The notes beneath the pieces are model-generated. The model was given only the letters and a program-made list of their open reading frames with translations, did not search any database and was not told the origin of the DNA. Below, one piece after another: positions 26,805 through 33,679 of a DNA stretch of 39,278 nucleotides (position 1 is the first letter of the stretch; the number at the start of each line of letters is the position of its first letter). Location: positions 1-39,278 of the IMG/VR virus record IMGVR_UViG_3300047478_000128. One strand, written 5' to 3'. Source of the stretch: a virus. A program made the position numbers and the translations under genes.

Positions 26805-27296
26805 CTATTTGATGGTTAAACGGTCTTTGCGAATAATCTGAGCGCCGCCAATTGCTTCGCCTGCCAAGATTGCATTTTTAATCTTGGTCTTGCTTGGCTC
26901 TGGTGGCTTCGGGTCATTGCAAAGCTCTAGTGGAAAGGTTGCCCCTTCGTCAATCTCAACCGATTCATCTAGGCCAACATACAGCTTCACTTCAAAGGAG
27001 CCATCATCGGCTTTAATCTCTGTGATGCCTGAGACTTTCATGTTGTCAGCAAGGTACTCACGAAGGCGCTTGGCCTTGTTTTCCCTTGATGTTTGGAGAG
27101 CCTTGATACGCTTGATGGCGTTCTTGGCTTGTTCAGCTTCCGACTCGGTGTTTAACACATAGGCCGCAACCTGTGTGATTTTTGCACCAAGCACAAGGCG
27201 GTACGATTCAAACTCAGGCTTGGCTACGCCGTCCTCGTCGAACAGGTCGTCGAGTTGATTGCGAAACTCATGGGTGAGTTGATAGAGGGATGTCAT
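26805..27296 (-). CDS. Siphovirus Gp157 family protein
   Basis: The 163-residue protein has the Gp157 layout: an N-terminal LYQLTHEFRNQLDDLFDEDG, a long coiled coil (AEQAKNAIKRIKALQTSREN, then KAKRLREYLADNM), and a C-terminal LNIK-like block with PPEPSKTKIKNAILAGEAIG. Gp157 proteins are linked to phage resistance in Streptococcus, and in early operons are found beside recombination proteins. Its biochemical role is not established. The gene follows the upstream stop directly. Confidence 0.85.
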   Translation of the reverse strand: MTSLYQLTHEFRNQLDDLFDEDGVAKPEFESYRLVLGAKITQVAAYVLNTESEAEQAKNAIKRIKALQTSRENKAKRLREYLADNMKVSGITEIKADDGSFEVKLYVGLDESVEIDEGATFPLELCNDPKPPEPSKTKIKNAILAGEAIGGAQIIRKDRLTIK

Positions 27297-27899
27297 TTAG
27301 AACCCTTCGCGTGGCATTGCTGCCAACTCTGCGTACTGTGGGGACTTCTTGATGGTGTCAGACAACCAATCAGGCAAAGCCTCAAACACTTGCCAATCTG
27401 GTTTGTCCAAGTTGAACATCACAACTTCATGGTCTGGTTGTGGCTTCAAGTTCTTCATGGAAGATGGCAAAGGAGTGATGGCGGAGATGTTGGTGTACGT
27501 CTTGCCGTCTTTTTCGCTGGTTGTGATGTTCAACATACAGTAAACATTCAAGATATTTGTGATGTCAAAGCCTTCCAGCTCCTCGGTGGTGAAGTCACGG
27601 CCACGCCAAGAGATTAAATCCTTGCGTAGACCAGCCTTTTCATTGAGGGATAGGGTGTAGGTCTTCCCAATGGTCATTTGACGCTGTACGCCGTCAATTT
27701 CGACCGTCAGAGGTGCGCCTGTTTCGTCTTCTCCGAACACTTCCCAACCCAAACGGATTTTGTGTTGAACGGATTGGCCGAACTTTCCATCTGACAACTG
27801 TTCGCCCATGTCCACCAAGAGGTAGCAACGAGCAACGTGAGAGCCAACTGGAATGCGTTTGAAGTCAGCATTACCTTTGTCTTTTGCAATAAATCCCAT
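27297..27899 (-). CDS. Probable phage ssDNA-binding protein
   Basis: The 200-residue protein matches a family that accompanies Gp157 in early operons: MGFIAKDKGNADFKRIPVGS, HVARCYLLVDMGEQ, KTYTLSLNEKAGLRKDLISW, then RGRDFTTEELEGFD. The pattern of beta strands and the central WRGR motif suggest an OB-fold; I call it ssDNA-binding by analogy, with moderate confidence. It would protect recombination intermediates at replication. Confidence 0.65.
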   Translation of the reverse strand: MGFIAKDKGNADFKRIPVGSHVARCYLLVDMGEQLSDGKFGQSVQHKIRLGWEVFGEDETGAPLTVEIDGVQRQMTIGKTYTLSLNEKAGLRKDLISWRGRDFTTEELEGFDITNILNVYCMLNITTSEKDGKTYTNISAITPLPSSMKNLKPQPDHEVVMFNLDKPDWQVFEALPDWLSDTIKKSPQYAELAAMPREGF

Positions 27900-27925
27900 T
27901 TTCTTCTTTCGTTTAAAAACCGCAA

Positions 27926-28132
27926 TTACAGGTCTGCGGAATGACCTTTTTTTATCTGTTCAATCAATTCGCGTTGGCGGTACATGATTTCTTCGGTGTC
28001 TTCAAGGAGGTGGCAAAGCTGTCTGATGGTTGTCTCAAGGTAGCCAACATGGAACCAAGCCTTTGCCAAGCTGTCTTGAGAGTGAAACTCTGCCGCCAAC
28101 TTTGCTTTGTCAATCAAGATTTGGGCATCCAT
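27926..28132 (-). CDS. Hypothetical small helical protein
   Basis: ATG 28132, preceded by GGGGGTAAC, gives 68 residues: MDAQILIDKAKLAAEFHSQD, then SLAKAWFHVGYLETTIRQLC and a charged helix. It is likely an all-helical early protein. A longer start at 28267 would overlap the next gene by 134 bases in another frame and is unlikely. No family is recognised. Confidence 0.65.
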   Translation of the reverse strand: MDAQILIDKAKLAAEFHSQDSLAKAWFHVGYLETTIRQLCHLLEDTEEIMYRQRELIEQIKKGHSADL

Positions 28133-28133
28133 G

Positions 28134-28325
28134 TTACCCCCAAATCTTGAAGAAAAGATAGCCAGCAAGGAAGGCAAGAGCCATGTAGCCCCAAAACTCT
28201 GTCTCAATTTCTTTGGGAGTGTGGGCTTCAAACCACACTGAACGCTCAAGCATGGCGTTGTGTTCAACAGTGTTGGGGAATGCCTCGTCCATTGTGCGTG
28301 GATATGTGCGTGTGGTTTCGTTCAT
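28134..28325 (-). CDS. Small C-terminally membrane-anchored protein
   Basis: The 63-residue protein from ATG 28325 (four-base overlap with the upstream stop) has a polar part with RTYPRTMDEAFPNTVEHNAM and a final membrane segment (WGYMALAFLAGYLFFKIWG). The N-terminal pattern RT..EAFP is common among phage early proteins. Tail-anchored topology is inferred. Function is unknown. Confidence 0.65.
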   Translation of the reverse strand: MNETTRTYPRTMDEAFPNTVEHNAMLERSVWFEAHTPKEIETEFWGYMALAFLAGYLFFKIWG

Positions 28326-28573
28326 GGCTTGTTCCATTCTTCGATTTCTCGCTTCATGTTGACTTCGCAATATTGTTCCACCTCTTGCTGTTCGGATGGA
28401 GTAAGGTATTCCCAAATGTCTTTCTTGTCACGGATGACGCTGATTTCAAATTGGTCTTGTTCACCAACTGATTTGTCACCCTCCATGAAGACGAAGTTCA
28501 CAAGAACGTCAGGGAAGGTTTCTGTTGACCATTCATCAAGGTAGTGAATGAAGCTGCTTTCAAAGTTTTTCAT
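28322..28573 (-). CDS. Hypothetical acidic protein
   Basis: ATG 28573 gives 83 residues, starting MKNFESSFIHYLDEWSTETF, rich in Asp and Glu and with a VIRDKKDIWEYLTPSEQQEV helix. It overlaps the upstream gene by four bases and the downstream one likewise. No family is recognised; a longer start to 28783 is unlikely. Confidence 0.65.
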   Translation of the reverse strand: MKNFESSFIHYLDEWSTETFPDVLVNFVFMEGDKSVGEQDQFEISVIRDKKDIWEYLTPSEQQEVEQYCEVNMKREIEEWNKP

Positions 28574-28830
28574 GCCAACACCTTTGCGTGTGCGGCTGCT
28601 GCAATAGCTTTGAGGAGCAAAGACTCCGAAACAGCTTTGCCAAGCTCCTCGTATGGAGTTGACGTAAACACATCTGGATAACTGATGTAGCCAACGCCAT
28701 ATTGATAGACTTGATAAAGCGCAAATTCTTCGCCTTTTACTTGATACAAGCCAGATGAAGGCCAAGATTTTTTGTCTTGCCAATTTTCTGGACAGCTATC
28801 AACTTGTGTGATTTCAATGATGTATTTCAT
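28570..28830 (-). CDS. Hypothetical protein, first gene of the leftward operon
   Basis: This 86-residue protein begins MKYIIEITQVDSCPENWQDK, is rich in Tyr, and ends with an alanine-rich helix. The leader has AGGA at normal spacing (ACAGGAAACAACATG). It is the first gene behind the leftward promoter candidate at 28866-28893 and so should be expressed early. Function is unknown. Confidence 0.68.
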   Translation of the reverse strand: MKYIIEITQVDSCPENWQDKKSWPSSGLYQVKGEEFALYQVYQYGVGYISYPDVFTSTPYEELGKAVSESLLLKAIAAAAHAKVLA

Positions 28831-28865
28831 GTTGTTTCCTGTTTTTATCCTTATCGGACAGACGT

Positions 28866-28893
28866 AGTATACACAACTAAACAGTCGAGTAAA
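28866..28893 (-). promoter_or_regulatory. Leftward early promoter candidate
   Basis: On the minus strand, TTTACT (28893-28888), a 16-bp spacer and TATACT (28871-28866) form a sigma70-like promoter, with the start expected near 28858 and the first gene at 28830. The -10 contains AGTATA (plus strand), the half site of the nearby palindrome at 28917-28932. So a repressor bound there would cover the promoter. Confidence 0.5.
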
Positions 28894-28916
28894 GTAATCC
28901 CGACTAAGTTGAAGGG

Positions 28917-28932
28917 TCTATACCAGTATAGA
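28917..28932. promoter_or_regulatory. Perfect 16-bp operator-like palindrome
   Basis: TCTATAC-CA-GTATAGA is a perfect inverted repeat with 7-bp arms in the divergent control region. It lies 9 bp upstream of the TATAAT box of the cro promoter and so covers its -35 area. Cro dimers and related repressors bind such symmetrical sites. It is the best operator candidate in the window. Confidence 0.6.
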
Positions 28933-28941
28933 GAAATCAAC

Positions 28942-28947
28942 TATAAT
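28942..28947 (+). promoter_or_regulatory. Rightward cro promoter -10 box, possibly leaderless
   Basis: A consensus TATAAT lies six bases before ATG 28954. No purine-rich ribosome site precedes this ATG. Transcription would then begin at or next to the A of ATG, giving a leaderless mRNA, as for lambda cI from PRM. The -35 region is poor (TATACC at 17-bp spacing), so activation or weak expression is likely. Confidence 0.5.
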
Positions 28948-28953
28948 CCAAGC

Positions 28954-29133
28954 ATGAAAAAAGCAGACGCAATCAAATTGGCCGGCAGTGCCATCAAACT
29001 CGCCAAGGTACTCGGCATCACCAAGGGTGCTGTATCTCATTGGGGTGAGGACATCCCAAAGGGGCGAGAATATGAATTACGATACATCAAGCCCGAATGG
29101 TTCGTGGTTGAAAAACAGAAGGAAGCAGCATGA
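28954..29133 (+). CDS. cro: Cro-like repressor
   Basis: This 59-residue protein is a compact helix-turn-helix DNA-binding protein: AIKLAGSAIKLAKVLGITKG, then AVSHWGEDIPKGREYELRYI and KPEWF. The A-x-LGI-x-KGAVSxW helix pair and the xPxxREYEL...PEWF tail are those of Cro/YdaS-type regulators. It should bind the palindrome between the divergent operons and switch early transcription. ATG 28954 is chosen because the conserved part begins here. Confidence 0.85.
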   Translation: MKKADAIKLAGSAIKLAKVLGITKGAVSHWGEDIPKGREYELRYIKPEWFVVEKQKEAA

Positions 29134-29276
29134 GCGAAGAAACAGAAAAGCCAAGCAGGGAGCAAATAATTTTGGCCTTGATGATAAAAAACAAATTGCA
29201 AGTCAATCCAGACCTGGATTTGAACTATGCTATTTATGAGATTGCGTTGGAACTATTAAAGGATGGTGAAAAATGA
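29130..29276 (+). CDS. Small hypothetical protein
   Basis: A 48-residue gene with ATGA overlaps at both ends: it starts in the cro stop and ends in the MazG-like start. It begins MSEETEKPSREQIILALMIK and has a helix-rich leucine pattern. The double coupling is the main support; no family is recognised. Confidence 0.65.
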   Translation: MSEETEKPSREQIILALMIKNKLQVNPDLDLNYAIYEIALELLKDGEK

Positions 29277-29578
29277 GCTTTGCAGAAGTAGAAATGCGCG
29301 TAATCCAATGGTCTGAGGCGCGGAAGATTATTCCGAACAGCACACCCATTGCCCAATGGAAAAAGGCCGCAGAGGAGTTAGACGAACTGCGTGATGCTTT
29401 GGTAGCCAATGACCTTGCTATGGCGATTGATGGCGTTGGTGACACCGTGGTGTGCCTCATCAACATCTGCGCTCTGTTGGACATTAGCCTGACAGAATGC
29501 TTGAAGGTGGCCTATGAGGAAATCAAAGACCGCAAAGGCACAATGAACGCAGAAGGCATCTTCGTCAAAGAAGTGTGA
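29273..29578 (+). CDS. MazG-like nucleotide pyrophosphohydrolase
   Basis: The 101-residue protein has the MazG-type helical metal-binding pattern: WKKAAEELDELRDALVANDL (EExxE-type), AMAIDGVGDTVVCLINICAL (the DxxGD block), and LKVAYEEIKDRKGTMNAEGI followed by FVKE. Phage MazG proteins hydrolyse NTPs or dNTPs, or lower ppGpp in infected cells. Its start overlaps the preceding stop. Confidence 0.82.
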   Translation: MSFAEVEMRVIQWSEARKIIPNSTPIAQWKKAAEELDELRDALVANDLAMAIDGVGDTVVCLINICALLDISLTECLKVAYEEIKDRKGTMNAEGIFVKEV

Positions 29579-29601
29579 TATAGTTTTTGAAACAGCGGCT
29601 A

Positions 29602-29623
29602 GGTCAGAAGTAATTAGCTGACC
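29602..29623. other. Hairpin in the 109-base gap before the replication gene
   Basis: GGTCAG (29602-29607) and CTGACC (29618-29623) form a 6-bp stem with a 10-base loop. There is no U tract, only an A-rich and C-rich run after it. A role in transcription attenuation or an RNA processing site is possible; nothing else is seen in the gap. Confidence 0.35.
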
Positions 29624-29687
29624 GAAAAGAGTTCCCCCCTTCTCCTGCCGATTGTTTCTTTCAAAGGGGTGCGTTTAAGGTTTGGGG

Positions 29688-30479
29688 ATGCACTACTACC
29701 AATTCAACATTGGTGACTACAAGAGTCACACGGAACACCTTTCCGAAATGGAAGATTTGACCTATCGACGACTGCTCGATTGGTACTACCTCCATGAATC
29801 CCCTATCCCATTGGACATGACCGAAACTGCAAGACAGATTCGTATGCGTTCGCACACCGACTGCATATCAATCGTATTGCAAGAGTATTTCGAGCGTACT
29901 GATGACGGATGGGTTCACCATAGGGCAAATGCTGAGATTTTGAAGGCTGGAGACAAGTCTCAGAAGGCAAGTGAGAGCGCCAAAGCCCGATGGAATAAGG
30001 AAAAGGATGCGAACGCATTGCGAACGCAATCCAAAGGCAATGCTACACATAACACAGAACACAAGACACAAGACACAAAACACAAAGATAAGGTCGCTGC
30101 CGCTCCCGTTGTTTTGCCAGATTGGATGCCTTTGGAAACTTGGGCTGCGTATTTGGCGATGCGGAAGAAAATCAAGAAGCCAGCAACCGACTATGCGATG
30201 AAGCTCTTGGTTGACAAACTGGAGAAGTTCAAGGCGAATGGGCAGGATGTCAAAAAGGTCTTGGAGAAGTCCATCACGGCTGGTTGGCAGGATGTTTTTG
30301 AAATCCATGACAAGCAACCCTTTGCCAACAAATACGATGTAGCGCATAGCACTACACCACCTCCACCGAATCAAGATGCCGCGCTCAAGAAGATTGCGGA
30401 AGACCGAAAGAAGGCTGTGCCAATGCCTGCCGACATCAAGGCGAAGATGGCTGAATTAACAAAGGGGATGAAGGTATGA
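29688..30479 (+). CDS. Replication protein, DUF1376 (YdaU-type)
   Basis: The 263-residue protein starts MHYYQFNIGDYKSHTEHLSE, then MEDLTYRRLLDWYYLHESPI, the hallmark of DUF1376 initiator-like proteins, a winged-helix origin-binding type. The C-terminal two thirds is basic with a helical block (WAAYLAMRKKIKKPATDYAM). It is likely to recruit the host replication machinery. ATG 29688 follows an AAGG leader; the TTG two codons upstream is less likely. Helicase and loader genes are absent, so host ones are presumably used. Confidence 0.85.
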   Translation: MHYYQFNIGDYKSHTEHLSEMEDLTYRRLLDWYYLHESPIPLDMTETARQIRMRSHTDCISIVLQEYFERTDDGWVHHRANAEILKAGDKSQKASESAKARWNKEKDANALRTQSKGNATHNTEHKTQDTKHKDKVAAAPVVLPDWMPLETWAAYLAMRKKIKKPATDYAMKLLVDKLEKFKANGQDVKKVLEKSITAGWQDVFEIHDKQPFANKYDVAHSTTPPPPNQDAALKKIAEDRKKAVPMPADIKAKMAELTKGMKV

Positions 30480-30766
30480 CGGACAAAGAAATGCTAGAGC
30501 TGGCTGCGAAGGCTGCTGGTATTTACATTGAGTTTGACTCAGACGGTAAGTCATACATTGGCAATGACTACGTTAAGCCTTGGAACCCACTAACAGACGA
30601 TGGCGATGCGCTGCGGCTGGCTGTGAAGTTAAATATCTTCAATACGCGCTCAAAAGGGTATGAGTGGCCTGTAATTGAGGTATTTATCGAACACAACGAT
30701 GACCCATACGAAGCAACTCGTCGAGCAATCGTAAGAGCAGCAGCAGAGATTGGAAAGGCAATGTGA
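30476..30766 (+). CDS. Phage ABA-sandwich domain protein
   Basis: The 96-residue protein has a core KPWNPLTDDGDALRLAVKLN found in the phage ABA sandwich family, a small structural fold of unknown function. It is coupled to the replication gene by ATGA. Its role is unknown; it is typical of early cassettes. Confidence 0.75.
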   Translation: MTDKEMLELAAKAAGIYIEFDSDGKSYIGNDYVKPWNPLTDDGDALRLAVKLNIFNTRSKGYEWPVIEVFIEHNDDPYEATRRAIVRAAAEIGKAM

Positions 30767-30769
30767 TGA

Positions 30770-31054
30770 ATGGCGACGAGAAAACCGAAAGAAGCCCCAA
30801 GACTGTTTGGGCCACCACTGGAGCGCCCAAGCACCTACAAAGGCGGGATAACTCAACAAGAGTTGGAACACATGAGGGATTGCGAAGCCCGAGAGTGGAT
30901 AAAAAGATACCGCGAGAAGGTATCGACGAGTGGTGCTATCGAAGCATCGAATTGGTGGCAGCACCATTTAGAACAAATGCAGCGAATCAGAGGAGAGTCC
31001 GCTACTTTGGATTTGAGGCGGCGAATGACTGAACAACAGAGGAAAAAGAAATGA
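30770..31054 (+). CDS. Conserved phage protein (HMRDCEAREW type)
   Basis: The 94-residue basic protein has GGITQQELEHMRDCEAREWI followed by KRYREKV, then WWQHHLEQMQRIRGESATLD. It matches a small phage family that I recognise by this pattern but cannot name reliably. An overlapping frame at 30763 would encode an unrelated protein and was rejected. The last bases overlap the next start. Confidence 0.75.
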   Translation: MATRKPKEAPRLFGPPLERPSTYKGGITQQELEHMRDCEAREWIKRYREKVSTSGAIEASNWWQHHLEQMQRIRGESATLDLRRRMTEQQRKKK

Positions 31055-31446
31055 CACAAGAAATTATCAACATTGACATTAAAGACACTTCATTGCCTGT
31101 AAGGGTTAAGAATTGTTTGGCTGCTGGAAACATTAAAAATGTTGAACAGCTTTTGCAGCTTGAGGCGTGGCAACTTAAAAGAATTCCTAATTTGGGAATC
31201 AAAAGCGCCAAGGAAATTATTGAGTATGTGAATTCGCTTGGGTACGAACTGAAAGGTCAAGATAGCTTTGATAAAAACAAAGCCAAGTTGCCTTGGGTGA
31301 CAAAGTTGATTGATGAAGCTGTGGCTAAAGAGCGTGAGAATTGTTCTGACAGAGTTTGGATGGCCTTAATTAAGCATGGGATTGCTTGGAATGTAAGGCA
31401 GGACGTAACAAGCGCCATCATGTTGAAAGCTCAAAATGAAGATTGA
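31051..31446 (+). CDS. Protein with RNA polymerase alpha-CTD-like domain
   Basis: The 131-residue protein begins with a region (residues 12-62) that aligns without gaps to the E. coli RpoA C-terminal domain: SLPVRVKNCLAAGNIKNVEQ and ELLQ-like helices, then RIPNLGIKSAKEIIEYVNSL. R18, N21, C22, G49, K51, S52 and E55 match E. coli R265, N268, C269, G296, K298, S299 and E302, the UP-element contact set, at the same spacing. D12 matches D259. The CRP-contact 287 determinant is not kept. Residues 80-131 hold a separate AVAKERENC-type region. It may bind DNA or imitate alpha. It overlaps rusA by 11 bases. Confidence 0.8.
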   Translation: MTQEIINIDIKDTSLPVRVKNCLAAGNIKNVEQLLQLEAWQLKRIPNLGIKSAKEIIEYVNSLGYELKGQDSFDKNKAKLPWVTKLIDEAVAKERENCSDRVWMALIKHGIAWNVRQDVTSAIMLKAQNED

Positions 31447-31792
31447 ACTGGACTTTCCTCCTGCCGAACTATTCCCAAACAGAGCCAAGGGAACACATTG
31501 GGCCAAGCTGTACCAAGTCCGTAGTGACTACCGCGACAACTCAACCTTCCTTGCCAAACATCAAATCAAAGATTGGAAGCATGACGGTGGAGACATTCGC
31601 CTCAAGCTGACATTCATCATGCCCGACAAACGGATGCGTGATGCTGATAACTGCCTAGCGGCAGCTAAAGGTGCGTTGGATGGACTATCAGATGCCTTGA
31701 TGGTGAATGACAAGTTCTTTCAACCCATCGAAATCCATCGTCAATTTGGCGATAAATCAACCCGTAAGCTAGTCGTTGAAATAGGAGAATGA
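31436..31792 (+). CDS. rusA: Holliday junction resolvase RusA
   Basis: The 118-residue protein resolves four-way junctions during phage recombination or before packaging. It has the RusA signature RMRDADNCLAAAKGALDGLS with D69, D71 and, further on, D92 in MVNDKFF, corresponding to the catalytic aspartates. The N-terminal FPPAELFPNRAKGTHW is typical. Start overlaps the previous gene. Confidence 0.92.
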   Translation: MKIELDFPPAELFPNRAKGTHWAKLYQVRSDYRDNSTFLAKHQIKDWKHDGGDIRLKLTFIMPDKRMRDADNCLAAAKGALDGLSDALMVNDKFFQPIEIHRQFGDKSTRKLVVEIGE

Positions 31793-31793
31793 C

Positions 31794-32045
31794 ATGACAA
31801 TTCAGAAGACCCTCAAAGCCCGTCAAAAGACACACGGCAACTTTCAAACCCACGCTGTAATCAGTCAACAGCTCAAAGCCGTGATGCGTGAGCATGGCCT
31901 GCTTGAGTTGGCTCCAGACCAGATTGAATCGTTGGAGATGATTGCTCACAAGATTGCGCGTGTACTGAATGGCAATCCAGACCACCATGACCATTGGCAC
32001 GACATCTCTGGCTACGCTGAGTGCGCGGCTGAACGCTTGGAGTAA
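31794..32045 (+). CDS. Conserved phage protein (DUF6378-like)
   Basis: The 83-residue protein has RQKTHGNFQTHAVISQQLKA, then ESLEMIAHKIARVLNGNPDH and a HDHWHDISGYAECAAERLE end, matching a widespread phage family that I take to be DUF6378. It is helical with many histidines. It begins one base after the rusA stop. Function is unknown. Confidence 0.8.
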   Translation: MTIQKTLKARQKTHGNFQTHAVISQQLKAVMREHGLLELAPDQIESLEMIAHKIARVLNGNPDHHDHWHDISGYAECAAERLE

Positions 32046-32048
32046 GCC

Positions 32049-32261
32049 ATGAGCGACAAGATAAGACAGACATACTATGAAAACTTGAAGCTGATGGGTT
32101 TTCCAGAACTCATTGCAGCATCAATTGCTGCTCAAGCAAACAATCCAAAAACATCTCCAGAAAGACGCTCTATGGAGTCTGTAATTTATTCCTTTCGAGA
32201 ATGGACAGACACCAAAGAGGGTGGAGATTTTTGGATTTGGTTCAAGAACTCACTGCCATGA
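32049..32261 (+). CDS. Small hypothetical protein
   Basis: The 70-residue product has YENLKLMGFPELIAASIAAQ followed by a polar middle and FREWTDTKEGGDFWIWFKN at the end. It ends overlapping ninB (ATGA). No family recognised. Confidence 0.7.
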   Translation: MSDKIRQTYYENLKLMGFPELIAASIAAQANNPKTSPERRSMESVIYSFREWTDTKEGGDFWIWFKNSLP

Positions 32262-32677
32262 AGTACAAGCTCTACGAAGAAAAGCAAGCCCACGCCACTA
32301 TGTTGGCGGTGTGGAACATCATCAAGGAATCAATCTATGGCGGCAAGAAAGTCATATTGGAGGTCACTGAGGAGCATCGCAGCGACCCCCAAAACAAAAA
32401 ATTTCACGCCATCATTGGGCAGATTGCGAAGCAGGCAATCCATGCAGGAGCGAAATGGGACGTTGAAGCATGGAAGCGATTGCTTATCGACCAATGGGCC
32501 AAAGACTCAGGGCGTAACCGAGGAGATTTGGTCGCTTCATTGGATGGAGGGGATGTCATTCAACTCGGCATCCAAAGCAGAAAGTTCACCAAAGCAGAAG
32601 GTGCTGAGTTCATTGAATGGCTGCTAATGTGGTCTGCAACCAACGGAATCGACATCAAAGAACCAGATTGGCAATAA
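32258..32677 (+). CDS. ninB: NinB recombination protein
   Basis: This 139-residue protein matches NinB/Orf of lambdoid phages, which helps load recombinases at SSB-coated DNA: SDPQNKKFHAIIGQIAKQAI, WDVEAWKRLLIDQWAKD, and a C-terminal FIEWLLMWSATNGIDI. ATG 32258 is coupled to the prior stop; a longer form to 32201 is not expected. It pairs functionally with RusA in the same operon. Confidence 0.88.
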   Translation: MKYKLYEEKQAHATMLAVWNIIKESIYGGKKVILEVTEEHRSDPQNKKFHAIIGQIAKQAIHAGAKWDVEAWKRLLIDQWAKDSGRNRGDLVASLDGGDVIQLGIQSRKFTKAEGAEFIEWLLMWSATNGIDIKEPDWQ

Positions 32678-32692
32678 CTATGGTATAGTTAT
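32674..32692. promoter_or_regulatory. 19-bp palindrome, operator candidate
   Basis: ATAACTAT-GGT-ATAGTTAT has perfect 8-bp arms over the ninB stop and start of the next gap. It includes TGGTATAG, which also occurs in the minus strand of the 28917-28932 palindrome. It lies 39 bases before the next start. The gap also holds a weak AACCC/GGGTT hairpin (32696-32711). Confidence 0.5.
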
Positions 32693-32730
32693 CTCAACCC
32701 AATCAAGGGTTACACAAGATAGGACAAGAT

Positions 32731-32919
32731 ATGAACAACGCACAACTTCAACAAGCAATTGATTCGGCTCGTAATTTTGTAGCCCTAACTGGAACACCTA
32801 GTGGCCCGTTATGGGAAGCGAGAGCAAAAACAAAATTGTCTCTTGAGGAACTTGAGAAAATTCAAGTGATTCGCGCTGGACTGATGACAAAGCCTAGCGG
32901 CCAATTGGGAGGTAAGTGA
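32731..32919 (+). CDS. Small hypothetical protein
   Basis: The 62-residue product, MNNAQLQQAIDSARNFVALT, then PSGPLWEARAKTKLSLEELE, follows an AGGACAAGAT leader, the same kind of ribosome site seen at 26354. It is preceded by the palindrome at 32674, so it may head its own transcription unit. No function is recognised. Confidence 0.7.
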   Translation: MNNAQLQQAIDSARNFVALTGTPSGPLWEARAKTKLSLEELEKIQVIRAGLMTKPSGQLGGK

Positions 32920-33023
32920 TGAACTGGCCCTTCCCAACACATCCACCAACACCGTGGACAGCAAAGCAAATCAAAGAATACGCGCAACAACAACGCGCAC
33001 AAACAGAGGATGCACTTCTATGA
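32919..33023 (+). CDS. 34-residue hypothetical protein
   Basis: A short gene with TGATG start overlap and ATGA end overlap. Product: MNWPFPTHPPTPWTAKQIKE, then YAQQQRAQTEDALL, a proline-rich start with a helical end. The double coupling and GGAGG leader (ttgggaggtaagtg) support it. Function is unknown. Confidence 0.65.
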   Translation: MNWPFPTHPPTPWTAKQIKEYAQQQRAQTEDALL

Positions 33024-33676
33024 CTAAAGAAGCATTGAAGCTGGCGCTTGAGGCATACATCAAGGCTGGAATTGGAAATAGCACAGACTTTGTTTTGCAA
33101 GGCGCAGCCTACGATTTGGCTGTTGAAGCCTTGGCACAGCCAGAGCAAAAGTACCGCCGTGGTAACCGATTAATATGCCTTGAAACAGAGGAATATTGCG
33201 TTATTCATATTTCAGGAACAGACCGACAATGGGTTAAGTTTCCTGATTCACACATTGGTGTTTATACAAACGAGCAAGTTGCAGAGTTGTTTGAGTTGTT
33301 ACCCAAAGAGCCAGAACAGGAGCCTGTGGCGTTTGTCAAAGGATGCAACAGGGGGCAATGGGAAATATTCCCTGCAAAGGCTCACCAAATATTTGGAATC
33401 GAACAGCCTCTCTACACCACCCCACCACAGCGCAAGCCGCTGACGGATGAGCCAAACCTCTTTTGGAATGACGACGACCCAGAAATGCCGCATAGCAGCA
33501 TTGACGAGTTTTTGAACGATGAATGGTGCAACGGATGCTTAGAAGTTGGTGACGTTCGCACAGTTCAACGAGCAATTCGACTGCCAAACGAAACGGTACG
33601 AGTGACAGTCGTTACCGATGACGGTGACATTGAATACGAAACCATCGAAGCCGCCCACGGAATTACTAAGGAGTAA
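33020..33676 (+). CDS. Phage protein of the MTKEALKLALEA type
   Basis: The 218-residue protein begins MTKEALKLALEAYIKAGIG, has an AVEALAQPEQ linker and the PLYTTPPQRKPLTDE motif, a well-known modular arrangement of variable phage accessory proteins related to DUF551. The C-terminal part (about 145-218) contains RTVQRAIRLPNETVRVTVVT. Start is ATG 33020, coupled to the small gene. Function is unknown. Confidence 0.72.
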   Translation: MTKEALKLALEAYIKAGIGNSTDFVLQGAAYDLAVEALAQPEQKYRRGNRLICLETEEYCVIHISGTDRQWVKFPDSHIGVYTNEQVAELFELLPKEPEQEPVAFVKGCNRGQWEIFPAKAHQIFGIEQPLYTTPPQRKPLTDEPNLFWNDDDPEMPHSSIDEFLNDEWCNGCLEVGDVRTVQRAIRLPNETVRVTVVTDDGDIEYETIEAAHGITKE

Positions 33677-33679
33677 GAC

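Noticed and set aside
28831-28953. TTGAAG (28909) paired with TATAGA (28927) as a rightward promoter
   Set aside because: The spacer is only 12 bp, too short for sigma70; the TATAAT at 28942 is a better -10.
30763-31032. Overlapping plus frame within the HMRDCEAREW gene
   Set aside because: It encodes unconserved sequence, while the frame from 30770 has a recognisable family pattern and couples to the next gene.
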